Source: Lamellibrachia columna (Eukaryota > Annelida > Polychaeta > Sabellida > Siboglinidae). From it: a stretch of DNA of 64,000 nucleotides. A program made the translations under genes and the position numbers. The notes beneath the pieces were generated by a model. It had not been told where the DNA came from. It worked only from the letters and a program-made list of their open reading frames with translations, and did not search any database. The DNA is taken from assembly GCA_963662155.1 (NCBI GenBank), contig OY759271.1:18120728-18184727 (forward strand), in the 5' to 3' direction. The first letter of the stretch is position 1. Every line of letters starts with the position of its first letter. Positions 8,901 through 18,613 of the stretch are shown here, piece by piece.

Positions 8901-11399
8901 TGCATGCAAAATGTGTGTTCATGCCCAGTGTCGGCACAACGGATGCATATGCCAGGCCCCAATTTTGTATGTTAAATAGCTTTCTGCAAACTACAGTGAT
9001 TGATACTTGCAGCATTGTGATAACATCAGTACACCAAAGCCTTCCTGGTAATTAACTGCAAGTATTTAAACTGTCAAACTTACAGGGCCAACCGGAGCAT
9101 TTGACACCTTGATTTGTTCCTCCGACATCAATATCCTCACGGCAACTTCTGCAGCCTCGTTTTTACCTTCCTTCTTGTTCGACACCGTCACATAGGGGAA
9201 CTGCCTCCTTCCCATTACTGCTGCCATGCGGAACCTGAAATAGCCACCAGCATGTGGGAACAGCAGGCAAACCATCATAGTGTTACTACATTTGCATCTC
9301 TCTGCTTATGAAGCACCCTTATATATATATATATATATATTAAAATAATTTACTATAAGGAACAATAAAGTACTAAGAACTAAGATCGACTCATACATTT
9401 GTCATGCTGAAATGACAATTACTCTCGCCAGCACTGTACAACAATAGTCAATTACAGTGCCTGGCCACAATTGCAGAGGGTCAGTATATGCTAAAAAGGG
9501 ACTATCAGAAAGATAGCACTGTGACCTTGATGCCACCTTGATGGAACATTCAGAAATGTATGCGCCTGCTTACCTTGGATTGTGCGAAGGCCCCGTCTGT
9601 CCAAACACTTCAATGGTTGCCGTTGACTTTCTTGACTGGGCGAACTCCATCAATGCACTCACTGGGTTCTTATTTAGTGCCGCAAATGATTCACTACTAA
9701 GTGATGTCAGCGCCTCCTGTGTATTCTGCACTCCAGTTTTCATCAATGACATCACCGAATTGGACACAGGGTCATGCACTTTAAGTGCATTAAGAAGTGC
9801 TTCTGAATCTGTATGCCCCACAGTCTGTGTGTTTTGTACCAGCTGAATTCCTCGTCCTATCCCAATGCGGTGATAGACTATAGATTGGGAGTAAACACCA
9901 AGTGGACGGGAAGCACTGGGCTCGCTAGTGGCTCCACCTGTTGGGCCATACAGTGCACCAGACTTGATCATTTCAGCTGGAGAAAGCGGAATTCTAAATG
10001 CACCTGACATATGTGTGGTGTTATGTATCTGATGCATTTGCGAGCCAACTGCTGCTTCACTCGTCGAGTCACACTTTACAAATGATGCCACTGTCCCTGG
10101 AATCTTACCGACTGCCCGATCCTGCAGCAGAGACTGACCTGGTGGTGCTATCTGCCAGTGTGGTGGTGAATCATTTACTCTATAGATCAGGCCATGCGTA
10201 CTCATATCATACAACATCGCATTGATGTCCTTCTTACAACCAAGCTGCAGCGATTGAACTAGATGAAGCGTTGAGCAATGTTGTTTTGGCGACAATGCCA
10301 AGCAGTGTAGTACTCTCTTCTGGAGATCTGTGTCATGTGACATACAACCAGACTGACTAATATTGAAATTGGCATTGAGTCCAAACACCGGGAACCTCTC
10401 ACTGTAGTCTTCGGGACTTGATGAGACACTTTGTTCATCTGATGTTGACAGAGCTCTTAGAAGACGAACTTGATCATTTAACACTGACAAACCTTTACCT
10501 TCTGTACTGCTTTCACTTGACGTAAAGTCTTGAATCTCTGCTGATTGACACATATTAGCAACACCAGTATCATGGACCACCTCCATGTCACAATGACCTT
10601 CAGGTGTACCTGGATAACCTTGACCTATTGTGTTGTCTACCTCCTTTCCATCTTCACCAGAGATCTCCAGACTTTCACGACTGCTTTCGTCAGACTGTTC
10701 TTGTGCAACCCACATACTGCAGCCATGGGACTCTGCTCCGTCCCCTTCCGATCCCAAAGTCTGTTGCCCAAACATGTTACTGCCACCCTGAGATGGTGCC
10801 CCATCACCCTTAGATCCCAGAGTCTGTTGCATGGGGGTGTGTTGCCCAAACATGGTACTGCAGGTGGCTTTCTCAGACATTGCCTTAATTTCAACGTCAA
10901 CAGAATGTGTTTTCACTTTGACACCAGGTGAAGTCATAACATACCCAGACTGGTGGCAGCGGTGCACTTTGGTATCAGTCAGAATCCCTCCCACAATGGA
11001 ACCACAAGCATTCTGCCCTACAGAAGACCCACTATGGTGGAAACCAGCCAAGTGGGGCATATAATTACGTTGGTATGATGATGTGCACATTGACATGTCA
11101 GCAGTACCTGATAATGACAAACCATTGTCACTCTGTGTCACCACATTCCACCTGCCCGAGGTGTTCCTGAACCCCATCCCTGCTTGGCTGCTGGCTCCTT
11201 CTGACAGCGGCACACCAAGGCGCCACACCGGGGGTTTACCATCACAAAATACAACCTTGTTTAGCTTTGCAAGCTTGTACAGTGTCGGATTGACGTCTCT
11301 GGCTGTTACCATGCCAACTGCCTTGGCGATCTGCACAGCCTTCAAGCTGGCCCTGGCCTTGTGCAGGTATGACAGTATGGAATTCTCCAAGTTGGACTT
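2740..11399 (-). CDS. ADAR: ADAR: double-stranded-RNA adenosine deaminase (spliced)
   Basis: The enzyme deaminates adenosine to inosine in double-stranded RNA. Joined minus-strand exons: 9574-11399, 9084-9234, 7824-8001, 6187-6280, 5603-5758, 5189-5286, 4637-4819, 3418-3658, 2740-2959. They total 3147 nt, that is 1048 codons plus a TAG stop, and every junction keeps phase with GT/AG ends. Domain order is a Z-alpha winged helix, a long linker, a second Z-alpha-type domain, one dsRNA-binding domain and a C-terminal deaminase. The deaminase has the HAE zinc/proton-shuttle motif, the PCGDG cysteine motif and [10 protein letters not shown] with the third zinc cysteine. This matches ADAR1-type architecture. 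The coding start is in an upstream exon, possibly 15111-15164. The codon at 11388-11390 is TTG, not ATG. Confidence 0.95.
3418..3658 (-). CDS. ADAR: ADAR exon: C-terminal deaminase
   Basis: This 241-nt exon begins [17 protein letters not shown] and ends [13 protein letters not shown], matching the HLSRA and GxNW-type regions of the family. Its acceptor (CCTCTAG) is the exon-proximal copy of a 22-bp tandem repeat. The donor is GTGAGC. Confidence 0.94.
3655..3762. repeat. 22-bp tandem repeat, 5 copies, spanning an ADAR splice acceptor
   Basis: Units starting tagcctagaggaag occur at 3655, 3677, 3699, 3721 and 3743. On the minus strand each unit is a pyrimidine tract plus CTCTAG|GCTA, so the 3' splice site is present five times. 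Only the copy at 3658/3659 joins in frame to coding sequence. Confidence 0.9.
4637..4819 (-). CDS. ADAR: ADAR exon: third zinc cysteine and core
   Basis: This 183-nt exon reads [43 protein letters not shown] and [13 protein letters not shown]. It contains the SCSDK zinc cysteine and the conserved QGALLSHF helix. The acceptor is GTTTTCAG; the donor is GTGGGT. Confidence 0.95.
5189..5286 (-). CDS. ADAR: ADAR exon: central deaminase
   Basis: This 98-nt exon reads [16 protein letters not shown] and ends GLLRTKIEG. The LRTKIE stretch just before GEGT is strongly conserved among ADARs. The acceptor is TTTTCTAG and the donor GTAGGC. Confidence 0.93.
5603..5758 (-). CDS. ADAR: ADAR exon: PCGDG motif
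   Basis: This 156-nt exon starts [13 protein letters not shown] and ends [14 protein letters not shown]. The Cys of PCGD (codon 5629-5631) is the second zinc ligand. Both ends are phase 2; the acceptor is TTGGTCAG and the donor GTACAA. Confidence 0.95.
6187..6280 (-). CDS. ADAR: ADAR exon: catalytic HAE motif
   Basis: This 94-nt exon encodes [14 protein letters not shown], then [17 protein letters not shown]. In HAE (6213-6221) the His binds zinc and the Glu shuttles the proton. The acceptor is GATGTAG and the donor GTATGC; phases are 1 in and 2 out. Confidence 0.95.
6467..7411. mobile_element. Non-autonomous pogo/Tigger-like DNA transposon
   Basis: This roughly 945-bp segment of an ADAR intron has imperfect terminal inverted repeats. 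The left end is CAGTCGTGCCTTGTTATTGC. The right end on the minus strand begins CAGTCGAGCCTCATTATTAC. The CAGTCGxxCCTCGTTATT pattern resembles pogo/Tigger ends. The right end is followed by TA; the left is preceded by AA, perhaps a decayed TA. No transposase ORF is present. Confidence 0.6.
7824..8001 (-). CDS. ADAR: ADAR exon: start of the deaminase domain
   Basis: This 178-nt exon encodes the N-terminal deaminase strands, ending [12 protein letters not shown]...KVISLGSG. It corresponds to the GRKILAAI...VVSLGTG region of vertebrate ADARs. It starts after TTTGTAG in phase 0 and ends at GTATGT in phase 1. Confidence 0.92.
8312..8777. repeat. 50-bp minisatellite, about 9 copies
   Basis: Units beginning cctcgtgtcaacagtaccac recur every 50 bp from 8315. 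Because 50 is not a multiple of three, all three plus frames stay open and give mock ORFs of 170-190 codons. The array is intronic within ADAR. Confidence 0.95.
9084..9234 (-). CDS. ADAR: ADAR exon: second half of the dsRBD
   Basis: This 151-nt exon reads [18 protein letters not shown] and then [17 protein letters not shown]. The latter is the KKEGKxEAA helix-2 signature by which dsRBDs grip the RNA backbone. The acceptor is TATTTCAG (phase 2 in) and the donor is GTAAGT (phase 0 out). It is the only dsRBD found in the gene. Confidence 0.93.
9320..9341. repeat. Short (TA)n microsatellite
   Basis: A run of about 10 TA units lies upstream of the acceptor of ADAR exon 9084-9234. Confidence 0.8.
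9574..11399 (-). CDS. ADAR: ADAR exon: two Z-alpha domains and start of the dsRBD
   Basis: This 1826-nt exon starts after a TTTCCAG acceptor in phase 0 and ends at GTAAGC in phase 2. Z-alpha 1 spans about 11205-11399. It keeps the Asn and Tyr of helix 3 (in [10 protein letters not shown]) and the Trp after PPV. A second winged helix at about 10137-10325 keeps the same residues ([10 protein letters not shown], then PPHW). The linker is Ser/Thr/Gly-rich and carries a near-duplicate pair, [11 protein letters not shown] and [11 protein letters not shown] (about 10740-10830). The last about 35 codons begin the dsRNA-binding domain ([11 protein letters not shown] through GPSHNPR). Confidence 0.93.
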
Positions 11400-11939
11400 C
11401 TGGAAACAAGAAAGTATACTTGCATTAAAAAGTGAGCGTTGCTTAAAAAAATCATCAGTACAAAAATGTACGATATATATAATATTTTTTATTCTGACAG
11501 TTTAATTTAAACAGTTTAAGAAAACACCTTTACTAATTGCAGTTAGTTTGGGAATTGTAACAGCTTAAAATTACCATCTCAATCATGATAATGTGTCTGG
11601 ATTACCAGAAGCCGAAGGTCAACCTTAAGATACGCGCCCATTTTATGACTGCACTTTGACTCTAGTCATGTGACATGGCCACAGTGACATTAGTCTGCCG
11701 ACTAAGACTGAGCGAGTCGATCAAAATATTTGGAAAGAATACAAACAATTTCTTGAGAGGTAATTGTCACATCAAATATCACATTCCGAGAAACTGCAAC
11801 TTTTTTATTACATGATTACATCATTGATGTAAAATAATTTAGACTGTGTACAAAATTAATTGTAAGTTCCTTAATATGGGATAAAAAAAATTCACAATAT
11901 ATCAGGTTCATCAATGATTTGGTGTTCAAATAGAATAGT

Positions 11940-12840
11940 CTAAAAACTGTTGTTACCTCTGAATATAAAGATCATATTGTACAACACCCTGATACTGCCA
12001 CACTTAAACTCTGGTGTAACCGCTTGGGGCTACAAACATGATAGAATTCAAAAACTTCAAAAGAAACTTGTCCGAATTCTTAGTGTAAGCAAATATAACG
12101 CTCACACAGAACCACTGTTTAAAAGCCTTAAATTATTAAAATCAGAACACGTATTAAATTTACAAGAACTAAAACTGTATTATAAATTCGCACATAACAA
12201 ACCTCCTGTTTACCTTAAAATTTTACCGCTTCATCAGAACAAGAGCGTTCACAATTTTAACACACGTGGACAATACAACATACACACAATCAGAGTTCAA
12301 CACGAATTTGCAAAACAAAGTCTCAGATACACCTTGCCACTTACAATCAATAATGCACCTGATTTAGTAAAAAAAAAATCTACACTCACAGCTTACATGG
12401 GTTTGCAATGTACGTAAAACATTACTATTTGGACACTTACGTAGCTGTACGTACACTCCGAATTTTTTACATTTGCCATCACGAGTGAATAAACAATAAG
12501 AATAAGCTTTTATGTGTACCTCTTTGGATGAATAACCATTCAATCTGTAATCATGTATAATGTTATGTTGTAAGCCTTCCCAGTCTGTAATCATGTATAA
12601 TGTTATGTTGTAAGCCTTGCCAGTCTGTTTACCGATTTATGCTACTATTACACACCAGGATTTGTCTTCAATTATACTTGGGTGGCTCCTATGAGAGCGG
12701 CTTTTTAGTCTTAGTGGGAGTCTCCCAGACCCTAATTTGATAATTGTATATTATATGTAATTATTATATGTATGCTTTTACGTACTCACTTGTCGAGTAA
12801 TTATGAATAGAATAAAGTACACCTGTCTGTCTGTCTGTCT
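11940..12840 (+). mobile_element. Non-LTR retrotransposon 3' end (5'-truncated)
   Basis: A 155-codon ORF at 11950-12417 reads NTLILPHLNSGVTAWG, then IQKLQKKLVRIL. It continues through KSEHVLNLQELKLYYKF and KPPVYL. This is the C-terminal tail after the reverse transcriptase in many invertebrate LINEs. After the coding part there is a 46-bp direct duplication (about 12541-12625), AATAAA near 12810 and a (TCTG)n tail ending at 12840, which marks the 3' terminus. The fragment lies antisense in the putative first ADAR intron and cannot be autonomous. Confidence 0.75.
11950..12417 (+). pseudogene. LINE reverse-transcriptase C-terminal fragment
   Basis: The ORF lacks the catalytic RT palm and endonuclease; only the post-RT region remains. 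The first ATG is internal to the original protein, so this is a truncated relic and not a host gene. Confidence 0.75.
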
Positions 12841-15056
12841 TACACGTGTGCAACACTGAGAATTGGCACCTATGGCCCATTTTGTGTCTACGCGTCACTT
12901 TAAGCTGGTGCCAGTGTAATTAAAATAGCAGAAAGCTTTTTGTTGGTAAATTTTTTAAACCTTTCTCAAAGGCATCTACAGTGACACTATGCTTGCTCTG
13001 AGGCACTGCTGGTTCCTCAGCTCACCTGCTGTTCTAGAATTTATTTGAAATCCTATTGCACACATCTACAGGTGTCAGAACAGGCCTGGGAATTGTTCTC
13101 CCTCCAATATTTTGGGTAGGTATGTTGGCCTCCCAGGCCTTGACATTAAGTTTTTGTACCTTGTGACCCGCTGGGCCAGTAGATTTTAAAAGTTACTGGC
13201 CCAAAAAATGTATTTAAAAAACATTATTTTTGGCAATACATCGCATTACAAGTTGAAGGATGTGACTTTGGCCATTATTTATTTTGAAATCGGAACATCG
13301 AAGACATACCGAGATAGCCGATACATATCGTGCAGAAGAAAATGCTGCGATATACCGATATTATACCAGTAACACGGTACAACCCTAGTAAAATATAGAC
13401 GTCCGCAATTCACAAAAAGTGCGCACGTCGTCATGCGGACTTTGTTGTGAGGCTCGTACATATCAAAACAAGATGGCAATTATAAGAAGCGACAACACAA
13501 AATCAGATGAGATGAAGATTGTGTTTAATTGTAGCGCTGGAGTGGATGGCAAGGACAAGCGATTGAAACGATGACCTGTGGCTGCGACTAATGGGATAAA
13601 AATGATCTGAAACTATGTTGGTCCCCCGGGCTGGTAAAATATGGAAACTTGTTGCCCAAACTGGCCTGACAGCCCTAAAAAAGGCGCCGGACCAGCGTTA
13701 GTGTCGAGGCCTGCCCCCCAATAACATGCTTGCCTAAACCAAAACGTCTCCAATATTCAACAGCTTCCAATGTCACTGATATCGCTAATGTAATCAGTCA
13801 CGAATTAGCAGTGTAGTCTCAAGTGGTTACTCTCCGAACAGCCCAGCAACACAACACCAGATAGATTGAAAATGGCCAGAATTTAATTTCAGTTATTTTA
13901 ATCATATAATAATAATTATATATTATTATTATATTAGCGTGTGAGAGTGTGCGTATGTTTCTGTGCGCAATCATAATTTCGTTTTTTATAAAATCAGGTC
14001 GGGGGCCGAAACGACTATTAGTTTTGTTAGAAATCCGCCGCTTAGAAGTCCGCTACTAGAGTGGGCCGAATCAACTGTAGTCTACTTCAATAGCGACGCA
14101 GTTTTCAGTGGTGGGCCAAACTATCTGTCTACGTGGGCCGAAGCGACTAGGCCGAACCATCCGTTATGACATGGGCCGAACCATCCGGGACCCGTGTGGC
14201 CAACCTTCCACCATTTTTTATAATCCACCGAACCTACCTCACACCTATTTTTAAAGGTAAACTTCCACCATTTCTAGGAACAACTCTTAAATACAGACAA
14301 AATAAAATTAGACTAGCTGAGTAAGCAACTCAATATCGGGAAACTTTGACCAACTGAGTTTGAATCTGGTGCCGTGGCTGTGGGGTGCGAATACGTGGGT
14401 ATATTGCAATGGTTTGACCACGGCTACTAGCCTGATATTTCGTCTTGCCCATGTCGACATAAATTCGTCCGGTCCGTTGCCCGACAGCTTGACAACAGGT
14501 GCCGACACGGCGACAAAAGGCATAAAATGAAACAAATCAAAACGAAACTACAAGTTCCTGCTGTTATGTCAATATCCGCAAAGATTCAGGTGCCGTGCTG
14601 TGGCGCCACCGTTTGTCGCTCACATCTTCGCCTGGATGCAAAGTAGATCCCGATGCAAAGCTTACTTTTCATTGTGACGGAAATTATGTATGCGTCCATA
14701 TTTTGGTCGCATACATAATTAGATCAATTAAGCTTCATAGTATGATTGGATTGGTTGTTGACGCTCATAGGAACGCGTACACAAAATGGAGTGGGATCAG
14801 TGGATAACAATGAGAGCACGCCGATGAGGTCAGACTCTCACATCGGCGAGTTCATGAAGGCGCGCGAGAGTCAGATAAGCGAGACTATGTGTCTGCATGC
14901 CATTGTGACATCAGTTGAATCACAAATGGCTAAATAATTGTCTTTAAATCAGCTAATGCTAAGTTGCTCTATTATTCCTCGAATGTATTGGGCGATAATG
15001 AGTGGTATAACAGTGGAAAACAAATCCGAGTCGCACTCGCAATCCCAGTGCCTATC
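12841..15056. other. Gene-free AT-rich DNA, probably an ADAR intron
   Basis: No exon is recognisable. The short ORFs at about 13.3, 14.3 and 14.7 kb match nothing I know. The stretch near 13300-13400 (cgatataccgatattatacc, then acggtacaaccctagta) resembles a decayed DNA-transposon end, but I could not find its partner. Confidence 0.4.
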
Positions 15057-15110
15057 TCAGTAGTTAATGGCATTTCCCAATGAAAACGTTCCGCCCGGCC
15101 CCGGGCTTAC

Positions 15111-15164
15111 CTTACACTTGTAGATATCAGATAAATTGTTCAATAATTCTCTCTTGGTGACCAT
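15111..15164 (-). CDS. ADAR: Candidate first coding exon of ADAR
   Basis: The minus strand has an ATG at 15162-15164 opening 18 codons, [18 protein letters not shown], that end exactly at a GTAAGC donor in phase 0. The next ADAR exon begins in phase 0, so the join is in frame and would give a 1066-residue protein. A (GA)n tract lies just upstream of the ATG, as in some 5' leaders. A short ATG-to-donor ORF can arise by chance, and I recognise no conserved motif in it, so the call is tentative. Confidence 0.35.
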
Positions 15165-15166
15165 AC

Positions 15167-15170
<4 letters not shown>

Positions 15171-15225
<55 letters not shown>
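15171..15225. repeat. (CT)n microsatellite
   Basis: About 27 CT units lie here. On the minus strand this is a GA tract ending 6 nt before the candidate ADAR start codon. Confidence 0.95.
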
Positions 15226-15226
<1 letters not shown>

Positions 15227-15245
15227 AAATTTGAGTGCAATACAT

Positions 15246-15250
<5 letters not shown>

Positions 15251-15340
<90 letters not shown>
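15251..15340. repeat. (TA)n microsatellite
   Basis: About 45 uninterrupted TA units lie between the candidate ADAR 5' exon and the LTR-associated leader. Confidence 0.97.
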
Positions 15341-15343
<3 letters not shown>

Positions 15344-15482
15344 TGGTCAATGTGGTGGCTCCGCCGAGTGACCATGACTGGCATTAGTGGTCATTGGCAT
15401 CAGCCAATAGGTGGTGATATTGTTGGTAACCGTTATACTCTAAATACTACGCAGCAGATGTAATCCCACTTCTGACACCAGT

Positions 15483-16097
15483 TGTCACGAAACGATTACG
15501 ACGCACGTAGGAGGGGTTCCCCTGGTATTAGCAGGATCCCGGAAGGATAACACACCGATGCTTCTTGAACAAGTTTATTCAGTCTTACTGAAGACCCTGT
15601 AGCAATGATTTACAGTGAAGTATATTTATACACGACCACAAGGCACAACACAAACCAGTCCTCACTTCTAAAACAACACATGAACAGTAACAGAGGATCC
15701 TTTGTACCTCAATCGGAGCATTGGTTTATATGTAATTAAGGATGTATTGTGACATACAGGTGGTCATCGTTATAGACACTGCGCGACAACAGTTGTACTG
15801 AGTCTTGGCGGACTGTGGGCAGGTATACAATATTTAGTAAATAATAGCTATGAGATTATGTATTACCGAGTATGACAATGCCTTTAGTTGGCTAAATGAT
15901 TGTGGCATGACTGGGTTACCATATCGACAATGGATAGTTTAACTATATACTACTGGTGGTTACTGTAAAGCTATGCATGGACATAACGAAAGCATTGTTT
16001 GTGCAAACTGTATTAACAGAACAAACGAATACAAGCCGTGCTCTGAACACCGGTCCGGTTCATAGGTCACAATTACCGTAAACTCCCGAACACTACA
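15483..16097 (-). repeat. LTR of the Gypsy element (615 bp)
   Basis: On the minus strand the LTR begins TGTAGTGTTCGGG right after a purine tract and ends CGTTTCGTGACA, giving TG...CA termini. Inside are a TATA box (TATAAATA, 15623-15630) and, about 45 nt downstream, AATAAA (15574-15579), as expected for U3-R-U5. The sequence after the LTR (ACTGGTGTCAGAAGTGGGAT) looks like a primer-binding site. Confidence 0.75.
15623..15630 (-). promoter_or_regulatory. TATA box in the LTR
   Basis: TATAAATA lies on the minus strand in the 3' half of the LTR. It points toward the candidate ADAR 5' exon about 460 bp downstream. Confidence 0.5.
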
Positions 16098-16357
16098 CCC
16101 TCCCCCCTTTACTATGAATTAGCAAATGTTGTCTTGATTACGATCACGATTAAACAAATAGCAGTGAGTCCGGAACAAGTGACTTTGTAAACGTGTTATG
16201 CACAGTTCTAGCTGAGTTTGTAGTCATGTAGACGCCGAGTGACACAACGAGTGCGCTGGGGTCGTTCTTGCTGTGGTGACTCGCGAGGAGGTGTGGAGGC
16301 CCCGGACGAGTCTGTTGCTTGCCGCATCATTCCAACTTTTGTCCGGACTCTACAGGT

Positions 16358-16771
16358 CTACAATTGGTTTGGCGGCGCTGTCGTCTCTGTGTGAGCTGCG
16401 CTTTCCAAACTCTGCAGTTCTACAATTGGTGTAGACGGCGCTATCGTCTCCGTGGGAGCTGCGCTTTCTCCCCCACTCATCTTATTTTCAGAAACCGGAA
16501 GTGGATCAAACATCTTTTTGAAGCGAGAAGTATTGCGTCGAACCGTGTGGTTTTCATCGGCTGCGGTGATAGCCGTGCCTTGTATATCTGTGATAACCAT
16601 GGGTTTGTGGCTGAATGGAGTCGACACTGACACCGAACGAATGATCTCTACTATCGGGTATCTGGAGTATTCATCCACCAGAACCTTGAGTTCTTCTCCC
16701 GATAGCAAGGGGCCAAGGAAGTCCATACTTACATGTTTCCACGTTGCAGGTGGCATATCCGACATCTGCAT
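16358..16771 (-). pseudogene. Gypsy integrase remnant with internal deletion
   Basis: The start MPPATWKHVSMDFLGPL is the first-aspartate motif of a Gypsy integrase core, followed by VLVDEYSRYPIVEII. The reading then jumps to the family's C-terminal region (TAADENHTVRRNTSRFKKMF), so the second Asp and the Glu of the DDE triad are gone. Confidence 0.85.
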
Positions 16772-16885
16772 TGACTCAATGTGTGGGTTACCGTTGTACG
16801 TGCATCAGTTGTACGTGCATCGTTGTACGTGCATCGTGAAACAGTGACGTACTGCCGTCTCCACCATGTCGTTCATTTTTTGGAA

Positions 16886-17272
16886 TCACACCTTTGATCT
16901 TAAGAGCTCTTTTGTTTTGACAATCCCTTGATGGCCTTCGTGCGAAAATGCCACCACTTGGTTCCTCAGAGATGCAGGGATGACCACGTTTGTTCCACGT
17001 AGTAGTGTGTTGTCATCAGCGATAGTCAGTTGTTTTCGGACGTTGTAGAACTCTCGCATCATTGGGTCACCAGATTTGTGGATCTCAAACCAGCGTCCAT
17101 TTCTGCAAAGACTGATTACGCTTTGCATCATGTCATCTGCATCAGTGGCACGTTTGACATCCTCTATCTTCATGGCGCGTGGTATACTGGACGGTGTAAT
17201 GAAGTTTACATAATCTTCAGCCATTTTATGGTGTCTGCGAGTCCCTTCCATAGTTATCGGGTTCCTGGACAT
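16886..17272 (-). pseudogene. Gypsy pol fragment: RNase H to integrase linker
   Basis: The fragment reads MSRNPIT, HHKMAEDYVNFI, then LLRGTNVVIPASLRNQ and AFSHEGHQGIVKTKELLRSKV. The last parts are the integrase N-terminal H-H-C-C-type region, of which only the HEGHQG portion remains. Confidence 0.85.
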
Positions 17273-17341
17273 GTAGTCTGTTAGATTTTTGTTTACGGGT
17301 ATGTATAACAGAACGAAGTTGTACGGTTGGAGTCGAAGACC

Positions 17342-17815
17342 CTATCGCTCAATGCGCAGTGGCAGCCTGGCTTTCTTCCATATTGTGAGAAGCGGCTCGT
17401 GATCAGTGATGATTGTGAACTGCGGATCTCCTTGTAGGGACTGGTCAAAGTGCTCGCAGGCCCATACTACACCCAGAGCTTCGCGTTCAGTTGAACTACA
17501 GCGGCTTTCAACGTCTGAGAGGGAACGGCTTGCAAAGGCAATTGCACGGCTGTCTTGGATCAGTTTACTGCCAAGGCCTGTCGGGCTTGCATCGACTATC
17601 AGTGATGTCGTTTTCTTTACATCAAAGTAGACAGCACAGGTATCTTCGATGAGCAGGTCTCTGAGCGCGGTAAACGCCGCGTCTTGTTCGCTTGACCATA
17701 GCCAGTCGACATCCTTCTTAGTGAGGCGTCTCAGGGGTTCGCTGATGATGGCTAAGTCTTTGATGAATCTCGATAAGTAGTTCATCATACCCAGAAAACT
17801 CCTCAGCTTTTCCAC
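17342..17815 (-). pseudogene. Gypsy RT thumb and RNase H fragment
   Basis: The RT thumb is recognisable as LRSFLGMMNYLSRFI. RNase H follows, with LIVDASPTGLG, then AIAFASRSLSDVE and TEREALGVVWACEHF, and ends at the TDHEPLL motif. Confidence 0.9.
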
Positions 17816-17860
17816 ATTTGGTGGAGTGGCAGCTCCTTGAGAGCTTGCACTTTGTTTGGG

Positions 17861-18170
17861 TCAGGTGAACACGCCGGTTTTGCTGAATATCATTCCGTAG
17901 TACTCTATTGACGGCAGGTTCACCTCCTCGATCTTTGGTCTCATGTGGAAGGGAATTCTCCTGTTTGTAATCGCGACAGGCCGTACAGATTCATCAATGT
18001 GTAGTTTGACCTGCACTCCCTTCAGTTTCCCGATGCCCTTCGTGGGCCAGGGTACTTGTCTTCCCAATTGTAGCCGATTTTGTTGACACTATTCACGAGC
18101 CCTAACTCCTGAGCTGTGGTGTTGAAACCGATCAAAGAGCCATGAACGCCTTTTATGCCATGGAACCGAT
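17861..18170 (-). pseudogene. Gypsy protease-end/RT-start fragment with the RT core deleted
   Basis: The order is [20 protein letters not shown], then [16 protein letters not shown] and RRIPFHMRPKIEE, followed directly by LPSIEYYGMIFSKTGVF. In intact relatives the latter two are separated by the RT palm with its catalytic aspartates, so the core has been removed. Confidence 0.85.
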
Positions 18171-18291
<121 letters not shown>

Positions 18292-18613
18292 GATTCGGAA
18301 GATGACATCTAACAAAGTACTGAAATTTTCAGATGACACAAAAGTATTCAGAAAGGTTACAAATGATAAACAAAGTTTAAAGGATGATCTAGATAAATTG
18401 GTTAAAGAATGGATGAAGAATATAAAACGGGGGATGCTGTACTAGGTAGAACCGCAAAAGAAAAGGAGCAGAGCAATGTGGGGTTGCTGCTTGCCTGCTT
18501 CAAAAGGTAATCAAATTCTAGAACTAATTAGAAGAACTGTCAAGAAATAGCTAATTGTACCCCTGTGCAAAGCGACAGTTAGGCCGCATTTGGAATATTG
18601 TATACAAACATGG

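Noticed and set aside
9538..10225. Plus-strand ORFs opposite the large ADAR exon
   Set aside because: The minus frame has clear domains; the plus ORFs are shadows.
11388..11390. Translation start of ADAR at the beginning of the long ORF
   Set aside because: The codon is TTG; the exon starts at 11399 after a good acceptor, so the start lies in an upstream exon.
11083..11505. Plus-strand 140-codon ORF
   Set aside because: Antisense shadow of the ADAR exon encoding Z-alpha 1.
13300..13400. hAT-type transposon end
   Set aside because: Only one end-like sequence was seen; no matching inverted end or target duplication was found, so it is not listed as an element.
14308..14535. 75-codon minus ORF as an alternative ADAR first exon
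   Set aside because: It ends at a stop with no convincing donor in the needed phase and has no recognisable motif.
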